From contig NZ_MVIM01000005.1 of assembly GCF_002086795.1 (NCBI RefSeq), positions 186,001 through 250,000 of the forward strand: a stretch of 64,000 nucleotides of DNA, written 5' to 3'. The position numbers and the translations under genes were made by a program. The DNA comes from Mycolicibacterium tusciae. Lineage in GTDB: Bacteria; Actinomycetota; Actinomycetes; Mycobacteriales; Mycobacteriaceae. The first letter of the stretch is position 1. Each line of letters opens with the position of its first letter. The notes under the pieces are model-generated. The model was given only the letters and a program-made list of their open reading frames with translations, was not told the DNA's origin and did not search any database. Of this stretch, positions 6,956-15,674 are shown in pieces.

Positions 6956-8098
6956 TCAGAACACCCGGACTTGGCCCTCGAGGGCCGGAACCGTCTCTGG
7001 AAGGTGGTATGTCGCGATGCCGTTGCGGAACATCACCGCCTCACGGGCGTGCTCGGGCAGGTGCTTGACCAGCCAGCGGGGGTCGTCGAACGTCCAGTGC
7101 GGGTAGTCGCTGCTGAACAGCAGGATCTTCTCGCACTCCATCCACTCGAACGCCCGGGTCAACTCGGTCTTGTCCTCGGGGTAGTCCAGCGGCTGGGTGG
7201 TGAACTTGATGTGGTCCTTGACGTACTCCGACGGCTTGCGCTTGATGTCCAGCCACGACTTGCGGGCTTCGTAGATCGCGTCCATGCGCCACATCAGCGG
7301 CAGGATCCACGTGAATGCGTGCTCCACCAACACGATTCGCAGTGTCGGGAACCGGTCGAACAGCCCGTCGAAGACCATGCTCATCACCTGATTAGCGGCC
7401 AGGAGCGAATACGTGACCATGAAATCGTGGTTGTAGCTCGGAAATCCGACGGGCGGGATGGGCAGTTCCTCGTGGTGGCTGCGCGACAGGTGGCAACTCA
7501 CGGTGATGTCGTTGCGGGTGGCGGCTTCCCAGATCGGGTTGTATTTCGGATCGCCCCACGGCGGGCGTGGCTCGGCCTTGATGAGGACCTGCCCCATATA
7601 GGGGTGGCCGGCCCATTTGTCGATCTCGCGGGCGGCGTCGTCTGGAGTTTCGATCGCAACGCACACGGAACCTCGCCAGCGTTCATGCCAGTTGTTGTGA
7701 CTGTCCAGCCAGTGGTTGGCCTGCCAGTCGTTCAGCGCGCAGTTCATCGCATGGTTCACCTCGGGAAAGCGCGCCGGGTAGGCGGCCGGCTCGAGGATGG
7801 CGATGTCGGCGCCGGCCTCCATGATCAGCTGCTTGAAGGCCAGGTCGGGGTCGCTGCCCGCGAAGTTGCCGTCCGACGGGAACGTGTCCAGGCGCATCGC
7901 ATAGGCGTGTGCGTAGTCGGGTGCGTCGTAGTAGATCTGATCGCCGACCCGGCGCGTCAGGAAATACTTGCTGCGCCACGGCTCGGGGATGTACGGGGTC
8001 AGCTCGCCGGCCCTGGGCGTCGGATGCATATCGGAGTCGACGCAGCGAACCGCGATGCGCTCGGCCGCGGGCTTTCGCTCGTTCACTGTGACCGTCAT
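6956..8098 (-). CDS. Amidohydrolase-related TIM-barrel protein (decarboxylase-like, amidohydro-2 family)
   Basis: A protein of 380 residues of the amidohydrolase 2 family, whose members include metal-dependent decarboxylases and hydrolases. The N-terminal metal motif reads VDSDMHP near residue 21, so the first histidine of the usual D-x-H-x-H is aspartate. SCHLSRSHH lies near residue 204, and the C-terminal metal aspartate is kept in FSSDYPHW near residue 331. A D-x-H or E-x-H first motif is known in some decarboxylases of this family, so it may be active. It lies 25 bp downstream of a second family member and is followed at once by the Rieske gene. A decarboxylation, hydration or C-C cleavage step is plausible. 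Confidence 0.85.
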   Translation of the reverse strand: MTVTVNERKPAAERIAVRCVDSDMHPTPRAGELTPYIPEPWRSKYFLTRRVGDQIYYDAPDYAHAYAMRLDTFPSDGNFAGSDPDLAFKQLIMEAGADIAILEPAAYPARFPEVNHAMNCALNDWQANHWLDSHNNWHERWRGSVCVAIETPDDAAREIDKWAGHPYMGQVLIKAEPRPPWGDPKYNPIWEAATRNDITVSCHLSRSHHEELPIPPVGFPSYNHDFMVTYSLLAANQVMSMVFDGLFDRFPTLRIVLVEHAFTWILPLMWRMDAIYEARKSWLDIKRKPSEYVKDHIKFTTQPLDYPEDKTELTRAFEWMECEKILLFSSDYPHWTFDDPRWLVKHLPEHAREAVMFRNGIATYHLPETVPALEGQVRVF

Positions 8099-8123
8099 GG
8101 TGCCTCCCTTACGAAGTCTTCTC

Positions 8124-9218
8124 TTACTGTGCGCTGACGCCGGCCCCGACGTCTATGCCATACAGCTGCGCGGCGTTTCGCCAGCAGAGCTTGTCGCGTT
8201 GTTCCGCCGAGTACGAACCGGGCACCGTCAGCTCGTTGAGCTGCCAGTGCGGGTAGCTCGATCCGTACATCACCATGTCGTCCTTGCCGGTGAAGTCAAG
8301 CCATTCACCGGCGAATTCGACATCGCCGGGCCCGTCCATCGCGCCCTGGATGAAGTAGGTGTGGCCGGGCAGGTAATCGCTGGGCATCTTCGGCGCCCAC
8401 GGAGTCTGCTCGAGGTGGGGGCGACCGAAGCAGTCCATCCGCCACATGAACGGCGTCAGCATGTCGGCGGCTCCGTCGGCCCATACGAACTTCAGCGTGG
8501 GCATCTTCTCGAATACCCCTTCGACGATGAGGTTCATCAGGTGGTACAGAAAGTTGAGCGCCATGAAGCTGACGTAGTGCTCGTATGTCCGCGGAACCCC
8601 GTTGGGAGTCGGTGCGAACGAGACGCCCGCGCCAACCTCGATATGCACGGCGACCGGAAGATTCGCCGCCACGGCCGCCTCCCACAACGGCCAGAACTGC
8701 GGCTTGCCGTAGAGCTCCCGCGACTGCAGCGGGATCCCGATCTGCACAACACGCGGGTGGTCGGCGTATTTGGCGATTTCGCGCAGCGAGCCGGTGATGT
8801 CGTCGGGATTGACCCGGATGGTGCCGCGAAACCGATCGGCATAGGTGTTGTCCTCAAGCCAGCGCGACACCATGAGCTCGTTGTGCGCCGCCGCGATCGC
8901 GGTGCCCAGATGGCGGTCGGGCATATTGCCCCGCGTCATCGGGTGCAGGATCGCGATGTCGACGCCGCGTTCTTCGAAGAGCTGCTGGCCGACGAACTCG
9001 GGGTCCGATCCGGCATAGCTGCGTTCGCCTTCGGTATTGGCGGCGTACTCGCCGCCGGGGGCGCCATACCAATCCATCTCATAGTCCGGAAATCCGCGGC
9101 TCTTGAACGGCTCGCGCATGAAGCCGCGCAGGTCCTTGTTCGACTTGCTGAAAATGTGCACGCTGGCGTCGATCACGGGTGTCTTACCGAGCTGGCTCTC
9201 CTCGGGAAGTGTGTTCAC
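8124..9218 (-). CDS. Amidohydrolase-related protein with degenerate metal site
   Basis: A protein of 364 residues with the same TIM-barrel architecture as its downstream neighbour. It starts MNTLPEESQLGKTPVIDASVHIF, so the first metal motif is D-A-S-V-H, with serine in place of the first histidine. A central AVHIEVGAG is kept near residue 188. The C-terminal motif reads YGSSYPHW near residue 325, with serine where the catalytic metal aspartate (GSDYPH) normally sits. With two ligands changed, it may be a non-catalytic partner of the neighbour. It is the first gene of the left minus-strand block and has a dyad operator about 104 bp upstream. Confidence 0.82.
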   Translation of the reverse strand: MNTLPEESQLGKTPVIDASVHIFSKSNKDLRGFMREPFKSRGFPDYEMDWYGAPGGEYAANTEGERSYAGSDPEFVGQQLFEERGVDIAILHPMTRGNMPDRHLGTAIAAAHNELMVSRWLEDNTYADRFRGTIRVNPDDITGSLREIAKYADHPRVVQIGIPLQSRELYGKPQFWPLWEAAVAANLPVAVHIEVGAGVSFAPTPNGVPRTYEHYVSFMALNFLYHLMNLIVEGVFEKMPTLKFVWADGAADMLTPFMWRMDCFGRPHLEQTPWAPKMPSDYLPGHTYFIQGAMDGPGDVEFAGEWLDFTGKDDMVMYGSSYPHWQLNELTVPGSYSAEQRDKLCWRNAAQLYGIDVGAGVSAQ

Positions 9219-9321
9219 TCAAGGCCTCCGATGTCCGTCCGGGTGGCCGGATCGCGCGAAGGGCTGTGACATGAGCCGGCACCGGACATACAGCCATAGT
9301 AAAGGCTTGTTCTTCAAAGGC

Positions 9322-9336
9322 AAGAATCTTGTTCTC
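9322..9336. promoter_or_regulatory. Putative operator, GAGAAY-N3-RTTCTC family
   Basis: The sequence is AAGAAT-CTT-GTTCTC, which matches 10 of the 12 conserved positions of the recurring dyad. It lies 104 bp upstream of the start at 9218 and probably serves the left minus-strand operon. Confidence 0.55.
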
Positions 9337-9445
9337 CAGCGAAACGCTTACTTCTTCGCAGGTCAGGGTGTGCGCTGGTCAGTCGCTTGGCGCGCGGGCC
9401 GTGAAACGAGGTAGTCGAATCCAGAGAACGGTTACAGCATCTAAC

Positions 9446-9460
9446 GAGAATGTTATTCTC
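9446..9460. promoter_or_regulatory. Putative operator, perfect GAGAAT-N3-ATTCTC dyad
   Basis: GAGAAT-GTT-ATTCTC is a perfect inverted repeat. It extends by two more paired bases each side to ACGAGAAT and ATTCTCGT (9444-9462). A -10-like TATTCT (9454-9459) lies within it on the plus strand, 37 bp before the GTG at 9497, so a bound repressor would block RNA polymerase. Confidence 0.65.
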
Positions 9461-9496
9461 GTGCCAACCCATGACGAGGTCCTCGGGAGGCCACAC

Positions 9497-10489
9497 GTGT
9501 TACTGGAATTCGACGCCGATCAGCGGCTGTGGCAGGAGACCGTGCGGGACGCGGTCACCAAGGCTTGCCCAGCGTCGCTCATTCGCGGTATCGCCGAGAA
9601 CGGCGAAGACCCCATGCCGCTGTGGAAGACCTACGTCGACGCGGGGTGGACGGAGCTCAACGATCCGGAGAACGCCGTCGAACTCGCGATCGTGGCCGAG
9701 GAATTGGGCCGCGCCACCGATCCGACCCCGTTTCTTGCGACATTGACCCAGTTCGCGCCGCTGGCCGGTGACCGGTTCGATCCGCAGCTGGCCGGCACGG
9801 CCGTGTACAGCGGGGTGACCGCGCATCGCGACGCCCAGGGCTGGGTCCTGAATGGCACGGCGCATCACGTACTCGACGGTGACCGCGCGGAGAGGCTCGC
9901 GGTGGTCACCGAGGCCGGGGTCTTCGTCGTCGACGCCGGTGAGGCCGCCACCCGTCGCAGCGACGTCTTCGATCCGGTCCTGCACGTCGCGGAGGTCACC
10001 TTCGCCGGCGCGCATGTCCCCGACACCGACCGCGTCCGCGTCGACGCCGAAAAGGCCCGGCACGTGGCCCTCACCGGCATGGCCATCACGACGGTCGGCG
10101 CCTGCCAACGCATCCTCGATCTGGTGCTCGAGCACGTGAAGCAGCGTCAGCAGTTCGGTGTGGCGATCGGAACCTTTCAGGCCGTGCAGCACAAGGCTGT
10201 CGACATGCACGTCGCGACCGAGCGTGCCCGCGCGCTGTCCTACTTCGCTGCCTTGACAATCGCAGCCGACGATCCTCGTCGCCGGCTTGCCGCGGCAATG
10301 GCCAAGGCATCGGCGGGGGAGGCGCAGGCATTGGTGTTTCGCCACGGCCTGCAGCTGTTCGGCGCCATGGGATTCACGTGGGAGAACGACCTGCAATTCG
10401 CGCTGAAGCGAGCCAAGGCCGGCGAACTGCTGCTGGGTGGGGCTGCGGAGCATCGCGCTGTGATCGCCGCGGAATACCGGAGCTTCTGA
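9497..10489 (+). CDS. Acyl-CoA dehydrogenase, smaller subunit of a probable heteromeric pair
   Basis: A protein of 330 residues of the acyl-CoA dehydrogenase family. I place the start at a GTG at 9497, with GGGAGG 6 bases upstream; a frame open to 9329 has no such support and would cover the operator. The C-terminal helical domain is recognisable (KQRQQFGVAIGTFQAVQHK near residue 215, LFGAMGFTWENDLQ near residue 288), while the N-terminal and middle domains are shortened. Its stop overlaps the start of a second acyl-CoA dehydrogenase by one base (TGATG). In mycobacterial steroid catabolism such adjacent FadE pairs form alpha2beta2 enzymes that dehydrogenate bulky acyl-CoAs, and that is the likely role here. 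Confidence 0.86.
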   Translation: MLLEFDADQRLWQETVRDAVTKACPASLIRGIAENGEDPMPLWKTYVDAGWTELNDPENAVELAIVAEELGRATDPTPFLATLTQFAPLAGDRFDPQLAGTAVYSGVTAHRDAQGWVLNGTAHHVLDGDRAERLAVVTEAGVFVVDAGEAATRRSDVFDPVLHVAEVTFAGAHVPDTDRVRVDAEKARHVALTGMAITTVGACQRILDLVLEHVKQRQQFGVAIGTFQAVQHKAVDMHVATERARALSYFAALTIAADDPRRRLAAAMAKASAGEAQALVFRHGLQLFGAMGFTWENDLQFALKRAKAGELLLGGAAEHRAVIAAEYRSF

Positions 10490-11664
10490 TGCAATTGACG
10501 TTCGATTCCGATGTCGAGGAGTTCCGCGCCGAGTTCGCGGCGTTCCTCGACGAGCACCTGCCCTCGGAGAGCGAGACCCAGGAGCGACCGAAGTCGGTGT
10601 CGCACATGCCTCAATGGGCGCGTGACTGGCAGCGGCTGTTGTTCGACAACGGCTGGTTGCTGCCCTCCCAGCCGCCGGAGTTCGGTGGCCGCAATGCAAC
10701 CGTGTTGCAACAATTCGTGCATCTCGACGAACTGTGCCGTCGGCGGATCTACCACAGCTTCAACCCGCAGGGCGTGAACATCGTTGCGGCGTCGTTGATC
10801 TCCTTCGGTTCCGATGAGCAGAAGCACCGGTGGGCGGTGCCGGTGTTGCGCGGGGAGATGACGGCCTCCCTCGGGATGAGCGAGCCGAGCGCGGGGTCCG
10901 ACTTGGCGTCGCTGCGCACCCGAGCGGTCGCCGAGGGTGACCACTTCGTGGTCAACGGTCAGAAGGTGTGGACGTCGGGCGCACACGACGCCGACTTCCT
11001 GTTGACCTTCGTGCGCACCGATCCCGATGCCCCCAAGCACAAGGGCATCAGCGTGCTGATCATCCCGACCGATACTCCCGGCGTGGTGTGCCGGCCCTTC
11101 GCCGACATGACCGGTGAGGACAACCTCGACTTCAACGAGGTGTTCTTCACCGACGCGAAGGTGCCGGCCGAGTTCCTCGTCGGGCCGCTGAACGGAGGTT
11201 GGGCGGTCGCCAACGGCTCCCTCGGCCACGAACGAACCATGATGTGGCTCGGCTTCGCCGACCGAATCGACAATATGATCGCCGATTTCCGGCCCCGCAC
11301 CGAGCTGGAGCGCGACCAGTACGCGACGACGATCATGGACTATCAGGCGCTGCGTGCCATGGGTTCGGCGGCGTTGGCCCGCGCCGCGCGCGGCGAGATG
11401 GACACCGCGTCGGTCTCAGTGCTCAAGCTGTTCGGTTCCGAGGCCGAACGTCAGGCATTCGAGAACGCATTGACCGCGGCGGGAGCCGACGGGCTCACCC
11501 ATCCATCCACAACCGGACCATACGAACACATGAATCTCGACCACTACTTCGTCAGTTGGTTCGAGCGCTATGCGCGCAGCTTCGGCGGCACCATCGCAGG
11601 CGGCACGTCCGAGATCCAGCGCAACATCATCGCGCAGCAGGTGCTCGGTCTGCCGCGGCGCTGA
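10489..11664 (+). CDS. Acyl-CoA dehydrogenase, larger subunit of a probable heteromeric pair
   Basis: A FAD-dependent dehydrogenase of 391 residues starting MQLTFDSDVEEFRAEF. The substrate/flavin middle-domain motif LGMSEPSAGSDLASL is near residue 126. The C-terminal flavin-adenine motif GGTSEIQRNIIAQQVLGLPR is near residue 371, so the FAD-contacting motifs lie in this subunit. It starts inside the stop of the 330-residue partner, which supports obligate co-expression. It introduces the alpha,beta double bond into a CoA thioester. The enoyl-CoA hydratase that follows 5 bp downstream would act next. Confidence 0.9.
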   Translation: MQLTFDSDVEEFRAEFAAFLDEHLPSESETQERPKSVSHMPQWARDWQRLLFDNGWLLPSQPPEFGGRNATVLQQFVHLDELCRRRIYHSFNPQGVNIVAASLISFGSDEQKHRWAVPVLRGEMTASLGMSEPSAGSDLASLRTRAVAEGDHFVVNGQKVWTSGAHDADFLLTFVRTDPDAPKHKGISVLIIPTDTPGVVCRPFADMTGEDNLDFNEVFFTDAKVPAEFLVGPLNGGWAVANGSLGHERTMMWLGFADRIDNMIADFRPRTELERDQYATTIMDYQALRAMGSAALARAARGEMDTASVSVLKLFGSEAERQAFENALTAAGADGLTHPSTTGPYEHMNLDHYFVSWFERYARSFGGTIAGGTSEIQRNIIAQQVLGLPRR

Positions 11665-11669
11665 TACAG

Positions 11670-12440
11670 GTGATTGAGACGCTGCTCATTGACCGGCCGC
11701 ACGTCGGCGTTGTTCTGCTGCAACTGAATCGGCCCAAACAGCTCAACGCGATCAACGAGGCGATGCGCGACGAGTTGATCGCGACGCTCGCCGCCATCGG
11801 CTCCGACGCGTCGGTCCATGCCGTCGTGATCACCGGTCAGGGACGCGGATTCTGTTCGGGGATCGATGTCCGCAACTTCTCGCCGCAGGCACTGGAGGCC
11901 TCCGATCCCGCGATCGACCGATTGCGGTTCCAGGAAGCGATGGCCGCTTTGCCACAGGCGATCTGGAATCTGCCCCAGCCCGTCATCGCGGCGGTGAACG
12001 GCCCGTGCGTGGGTGCGGGCTTCGCGCTGTGCCTGTCGTCGGACATCCGGATCTGCTCGACGTCCGCGACCTTCGGCAACGGCGCGATCCTGCTGGGGTT
12101 GTCCGGTGCCGAAATGGGCATGAGCTACCACCTGCCCCGGATCGTCGGCACCAGCGTCGCCGCCGACTGGATGATGACCGGCCGGACGGTGACGGCGGCC
12201 GAAGCCGACCGACGCGGCCTGGTCAGCCAGGTGGTCGAGCCGGACGAGTTGATGCCCCAGGCACTCGAAATCGCCCGCGTCGTCGCCGAACTCCCGCCCT
12301 TCGGCACGCAGTTGACGAAACGCGCGCTGCAGGTCAACACCGATGCGACGGGTCTCGGCGCGGCACTGGAACTCGAGAATCGCAACCAGGTGCTCAGCCA
12401 CGCCACCGACGAGGCCGAGGCGCGGCGGCGACCGAAGTGA
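11670..12440 (+). CDS. Enoyl-CoA hydratase/isomerase family protein
   Basis: A crotonase-fold protein of 256 residues. I place the start at a GTG at 11670 (VIETLLIDRPHVG); the longer open frame reads through the previous gene. The oxyanion-hole motifs are GRGFCSGIDVRNF near residue 60 and NGPCVGAGFALC near residue 110. A glutamate in SGAEMGMSYHLPR near residue 146 corresponds to one of the two catalytic glutamates; the other position is not obviously a glutamate. It therefore probably hydrates or isomerises the enoyl-CoA made by the dehydrogenase pair just upstream, but the exact reaction is open. Confidence 0.87.
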   Translation: MIETLLIDRPHVGVVLLQLNRPKQLNAINEAMRDELIATLAAIGSDASVHAVVITGQGRGFCSGIDVRNFSPQALEASDPAIDRLRFQEAMAALPQAIWNLPQPVIAAVNGPCVGAGFALCLSSDIRICSTSATFGNGAILLGLSGAEMGMSYHLPRIVGTSVAADWMMTGRTVTAAEADRRGLVSQVVEPDELMPQALEIARVVAELPPFGTQLTKRALQVNTDATGLGAALELENRNQVLSHATDEAEARRRPK

Positions 12441-12468
12441 TCGCGGTACAGAAGGGCGGTACTCGATA

Positions 12469-13764
12469 GTGGCGTGGGACTTCTCCACCGACCCCGAATG
12501 GTCGGAGCAGCTGGCCTGGGTAGAGCAGTTCGTCCGTGAGGAATGCGAGCCCATCGACTACGTGGTCAAGGAGTCGCACGACCTCAATGACCCGGTGCGC
12601 CAAGCGCTGATCCCGCCACTGCAGGAGATCGTCAAAGAGCGCGGTCTGTGGGCCACCCACCTCGGCCCGCATCTCGGCGGACCCGGCTACGGACAGGTGA
12701 AACTCGCGCTGCTCAACGAGATTCTCGGGCGATCGGAATGCGCACCGATAGTGTTCGGGTCCCAGGCACCCGACTCGGGCAACAGTGAGATTCTCGCGCA
12801 CTACGGCACACCGGAACTCAAGGAACGGTATCTCGAGCCGCTGCTGGACAACCGGATCGTGTCGTGCTTCTCGATGACCGAACCGCAGGGCGGCGCCGAC
12901 CCCAAGGTGTTCACCACCACGGCAGTGCAAGACGGCGATCACTGGGTGATCAATGGTGAGAAGTGGTACTCCTCGTTCGCGTCGATGGCGTCCTTCATCA
13001 TCGTGATGGCGATGACCGATCCCGACGCGCCGCCCTACCAACGCTATTCGATGTTCGTCGTGCCCGGAGACACGCCCGGCATCAACGTGCTGCGCGACGT
13101 CGGCCTCGGCTACCAGCCGCCAGGCGGCGGACGCGAAGGCTACGTGCGGTACGAGAACGTCCGGGTACCCGCCGACCACATGCTCGGTCCTCGCGGTGGT
13201 GCGTTCGTGGTGGCGCAAACCAGGCTGGGCGGCGGCCGCATCCACCACGCCATGCGCACAGTCGGACTCGTGCGGCGAATCTTCGACATGCTCACCGAGC
13301 GGGCCGTCTCGCGTTACACGCAGGGAGAGCTGCTCGCCAACAAACAGATGGTGCAGGAAATGATCGCCGACTCCTGGATGGAAATCGAGGCCTACCGCCT
13401 GCTGACCCTCCAAACCGCCTGGAAAATCGACAAATACAACGACTACAAAGCGGTACGCGGCGATATCTCGGCGGTGAAGGCGATGATGCAGAAGGTGCTG
13501 CATGACGTCTCGGCGCGCGCCCTTCAACTGCACGGATCGCTGGGCACCTCCCATGAGATGCCGTTCGTGCAGTACATGACGGAATCGTTCGTGCTCGGGC
13601 TGGCCGACGGGCCGACCGAGGTGCACAAGGTGACACTGGCGCGGCTGTTACTCAAGGACGTCAAGCCTGCACCCGACTCATTCCCGTCCGAGCACCTGCT
13701 GCGGCTGCGGGAAGCCGCGGAAGCGAAGTTCGCCGACAAGCTCGCAGGCATTGCGCGTACCTAG
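12469..13764 (+). CDS. Acyl-CoA dehydrogenase
   Basis: A complete FAD acyl-CoA dehydrogenase of 431 residues. It starts at GTG 12469 (VAWDFSTDPEWSEQ), with a weak AAGGGCGG about 10 bases upstream. Middle-domain motifs are FSMTEPQGGADPKVF near residue 138 and VINGEKWYSS near residue 160. The C-terminal domain has LHGSLGTSHEMPF and a final LADGPTEVHKVTLARLLL. It is the third acyl-CoA dehydrogenase in a row, and unlike the preceding two it looks self-sufficient. The long AIMID-free insert and the YDYVVKESHDL N-terminus resemble the FadE36/APH-like branch only loosely, so the substrate is left open. It is followed 9 bp later by an SDR. Confidence 0.86.
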   Translation: MAWDFSTDPEWSEQLAWVEQFVREECEPIDYVVKESHDLNDPVRQALIPPLQEIVKERGLWATHLGPHLGGPGYGQVKLALLNEILGRSECAPIVFGSQAPDSGNSEILAHYGTPELKERYLEPLLDNRIVSCFSMTEPQGGADPKVFTTTAVQDGDHWVINGEKWYSSFASMASFIIVMAMTDPDAPPYQRYSMFVVPGDTPGINVLRDVGLGYQPPGGGREGYVRYENVRVPADHMLGPRGGAFVVAQTRLGGGRIHHAMRTVGLVRRIFDMLTERAVSRYTQGELLANKQMVQEMIADSWMEIEAYRLLTLQTAWKIDKYNDYKAVRGDISAVKAMMQKVLHDVSARALQLHGSLGTSHEMPFVQYMTESFVLGLADGPTEVHKVTLARLLLKDVKPAPDSFPSEHLLRLREAAEAKFADKLAGIART

Positions 13765-13773
13765 GAGGCCACG

Positions 13774-14550
13774 ATGACGTGTGACGGCAAGGTGGCCCTG
13801 GTCACCGGCACCAGCCGCGGGTTGGGCAAGGCCATCGCGAAGCGTCTGGCGGCAGAGGGGGCCACCGTCGCCCTCACCGCACGCACCGCCGAACCCGACC
13901 CGAAATATCAAGGTTCCCTCAGCCAGACGCTGGCGGAAATCGAACAATCGGGCGGATCGGCGATCACCGTCGCCGCCGACCTCGCCAAACCCGAAGACCG
14001 CGACCGACTGTTCAGCGAAGTCGTGGAGAAGGTCGGCGCTCCCGACATTCTGGTCAACAACGCGGCCGTCACATTCCTGCGGCCACTCGACGAATTCCCC
14101 GACCGTCGCGTCCGTCTGATGATGGAGATGCACGTGCTGGCCCCGCTGCACCTCACCCAAATGGCGATCCCCGCAATGCGCGAGCGGAAGCGGGGGTGGG
14201 TCCTGAACGTGACCTCCGTCGGCGGCGATCTGCCTGACGGACCGCCGTTCTCCGCGTTCGATCGCGAGGCGGGTTTCGGCATCTACGGCACAGCGAAGGC
14301 CGCACTCAACCGGTTGACGAAAAGCCTTGCGGCCGAGCTGTACGACGACGGCATCGCCGTGAACGCCGCAGCACCGTCCAACCCCGTCGCCACCGAAGGC
14401 GCGGGTGCACTCGACCTCGCCAAGACCGACACCGAAGACATCGAGCTCATCACGCAGACGGCCTTCGTGTTGTGCACGGGCGATCCGAAAACGCTGACCG
14501 GCCGTATCGCTCACACGCAACCGTTCCTGCGTGAGGTCGGCTGGCTGTGA
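13774..14550 (+). CDS. Short-chain dehydrogenase/reductase (SDR)
   Basis: A classical SDR of 258 residues with AGGAGG placed just before the ATG. The cofactor motif is VTGTSRGLGKA near residue 10, NNAA is near residue 93, and the catalytic tyrosine and lysine are in YGTAKAAL near residue 170. An unusually long loop, DLPDGPPFSAFDREAGFG, stands between the serine region and the YxxxK motif. It is expected to oxidise a hydroxyacyl-CoA or alcohol using NAD(P). The end overlaps the following F420-type gene by GTGA. Confidence 0.9.
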   Translation: MTCDGKVALVTGTSRGLGKAIAKRLAAEGATVALTARTAEPDPKYQGSLSQTLAEIEQSGGSAITVAADLAKPEDRDRLFSEVVEKVGAPDILVNNAAVTFLRPLDEFPDRRVRLMMEMHVLAPLHLTQMAIPAMRERKRGWVLNVTSVGGDLPDGPPFSAFDREAGFGIYGTAKAALNRLTKSLAAELYDDGIAVNAAAPSNPVATEGAGALDLAKTDTEDIELITQTAFVLCTGDPKTLTGRIAHTQPFLREVGWL

Positions 14551-15674
14551 AGGTCCAGCCCGCTGCGTACCTGCGGACCACACTTCCGCTGGACCTCTCG
14601 GTACTGACGCAGCTCGACAGCGGCCGTTACCACTCGATATGGCTGCCCGATCACATGGTCAGCTTTTGGCCCGACTCGATCTGGAGCCCTGAATTCACCG
14701 ACCTGGCAACGGTTTCCCCGTCACCGCACCGCCACCTCGACGCCATGGCGGTGGCCGCGGCGGCGGCAGTGCTGACCGAGAACGTACCGCTGGTCACCAG
14801 CGTGATCGATACCGTGCGCCGTCATCCGGCGCTGCTCGCACAGAGCGCGCTCACCATCGACCACCTCGCCGAGGGCCGTTTCGTGCTCGGCCTGGGCAGC
14901 GGCGAGACCGAGAACACCGTGCCCTACGGATTCGACTTCACCAAACCGGTCAGCCGATTCGAAGAGGCGCTGCACGTCATTCGGCTGCTCTGGGACAGCG
15001 ACGGCCCGGTCGATTTCGACGGGCAGTTCTACCACCTACGCCATGCCCGGCTCGACACCGAGCCGTACCAGGGTGTCACCCCGCCGATCTGGATCGGAGC
15101 AAGCGGGCCGCGAACCCTGGAGATCGTCGGCCGCTACGCCGACGGGTGGTGGCCCACCGGCGCCTGGGATCCCGACGACTACGCCCAAAAGCTCGCCACC
15201 GTAAGGGCTTCGGCGGAGCGGGCCGGCCGCGATCCGATGGCCATCACGCCGTGTTACATCCAGGTCTGCCTGATCGGCCGCGACGCCGCCACCCTCGCCG
15301 AGATTGTGGACGCGCCGCTCGTCAAGGCGTTCCTCCTGCAGGTATCCGCCGAACTCCTGCGCAGCCTCGGCTTCGAACATCCGATGGGGGAGCACTGGCG
15401 TGGCTACCAGGACATCGACCCCGCGACACTGACCCGCGAGCGCGTCGTCGAGTTTCTCGACCGGGTCGAGCCCGAATCGATTCTCGCCGTTGTCCCGCAC
15501 GGCACGCCGAAGCAGGTGGCGCAGGAGATCAAGAACTATGTCGACGCGGGTCTTCGCGTGCCCAAGATCCTGGACTATGGCGGTATGGCCGGACTCGCGT
15601 ACTCCGCCGCGTCCGCGGAGAACGTGCGCGACGTCGAGGACGAACTGATGCGCCTGTGCGGAGACGTCCGGTGA
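14547..15674 (+). CDS. Luciferase-like (LLM) oxidoreductase, probably F420-dependent
   Basis: A protein of 375 residues with the bacterial-luciferase TIM barrel. It has YHSIWLPDHMVSFWP near residue 27 and TIDHLAEGRFVLGLGSGETENT near residue 105, the phosphate and deazaflavin binding region of F420-dependent members. WIGASGPRTLEI near residue 181 is also typical. Its start GTG overlaps the SDR stop by 4 bp and its own stop overlaps the next gene, so it is in one operon from 9497 onward. F420-dependent LLM proteins in mycobacteria reduce ketones or act on hydride-transfer steps; FMN dependence cannot be excluded from the sequence. Confidence 0.85.
   Translation: MKVQPAAYLRTTLPLDLSVLTQLDSGRYHSIWLPDHMVSFWPDSIWSPEFTDLATVSPSPHRHLDAMAVAAAAAVLTENVPLVTSVIDTVRRHPALLAQSALTIDHLAEGRFVLGLGSGETENTVPYGFDFTKPVSRFEEALHVIRLLWDSDGPVDFDGQFYHLRHARLDTEPYQGVTPPIWIGASGPRTLEIVGRYADGWWPTGAWDPDDYAQKLATVRASAERAGRDPMAITPCYIQVCLIGRDAATLAEIVDAPLVKAFLLQVSAELLRSLGFEHPMGEHWRGYQDIDPATLTRERVVEFLDRVEPESILAVVPHGTPKQVAQEIKNYVDAGLRVPKILDYGGMAGLAYSAASAENVRDVEDELMRLCGDVR

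Larger units (their letters stand above)
9219..9496. other. Divergent intergenic region carrying two dyad operators
   Basis: 278 bp between the amidohydrolase gene (minus) and the acyl-CoA dehydrogenase gene (plus). It contains two copies of the GAGAAY-N3-RTTCTC dyad, at 9322-9336 and 9446-9460, one nearer each gene. No coding sequence is evident in it. Confidence 0.7.
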
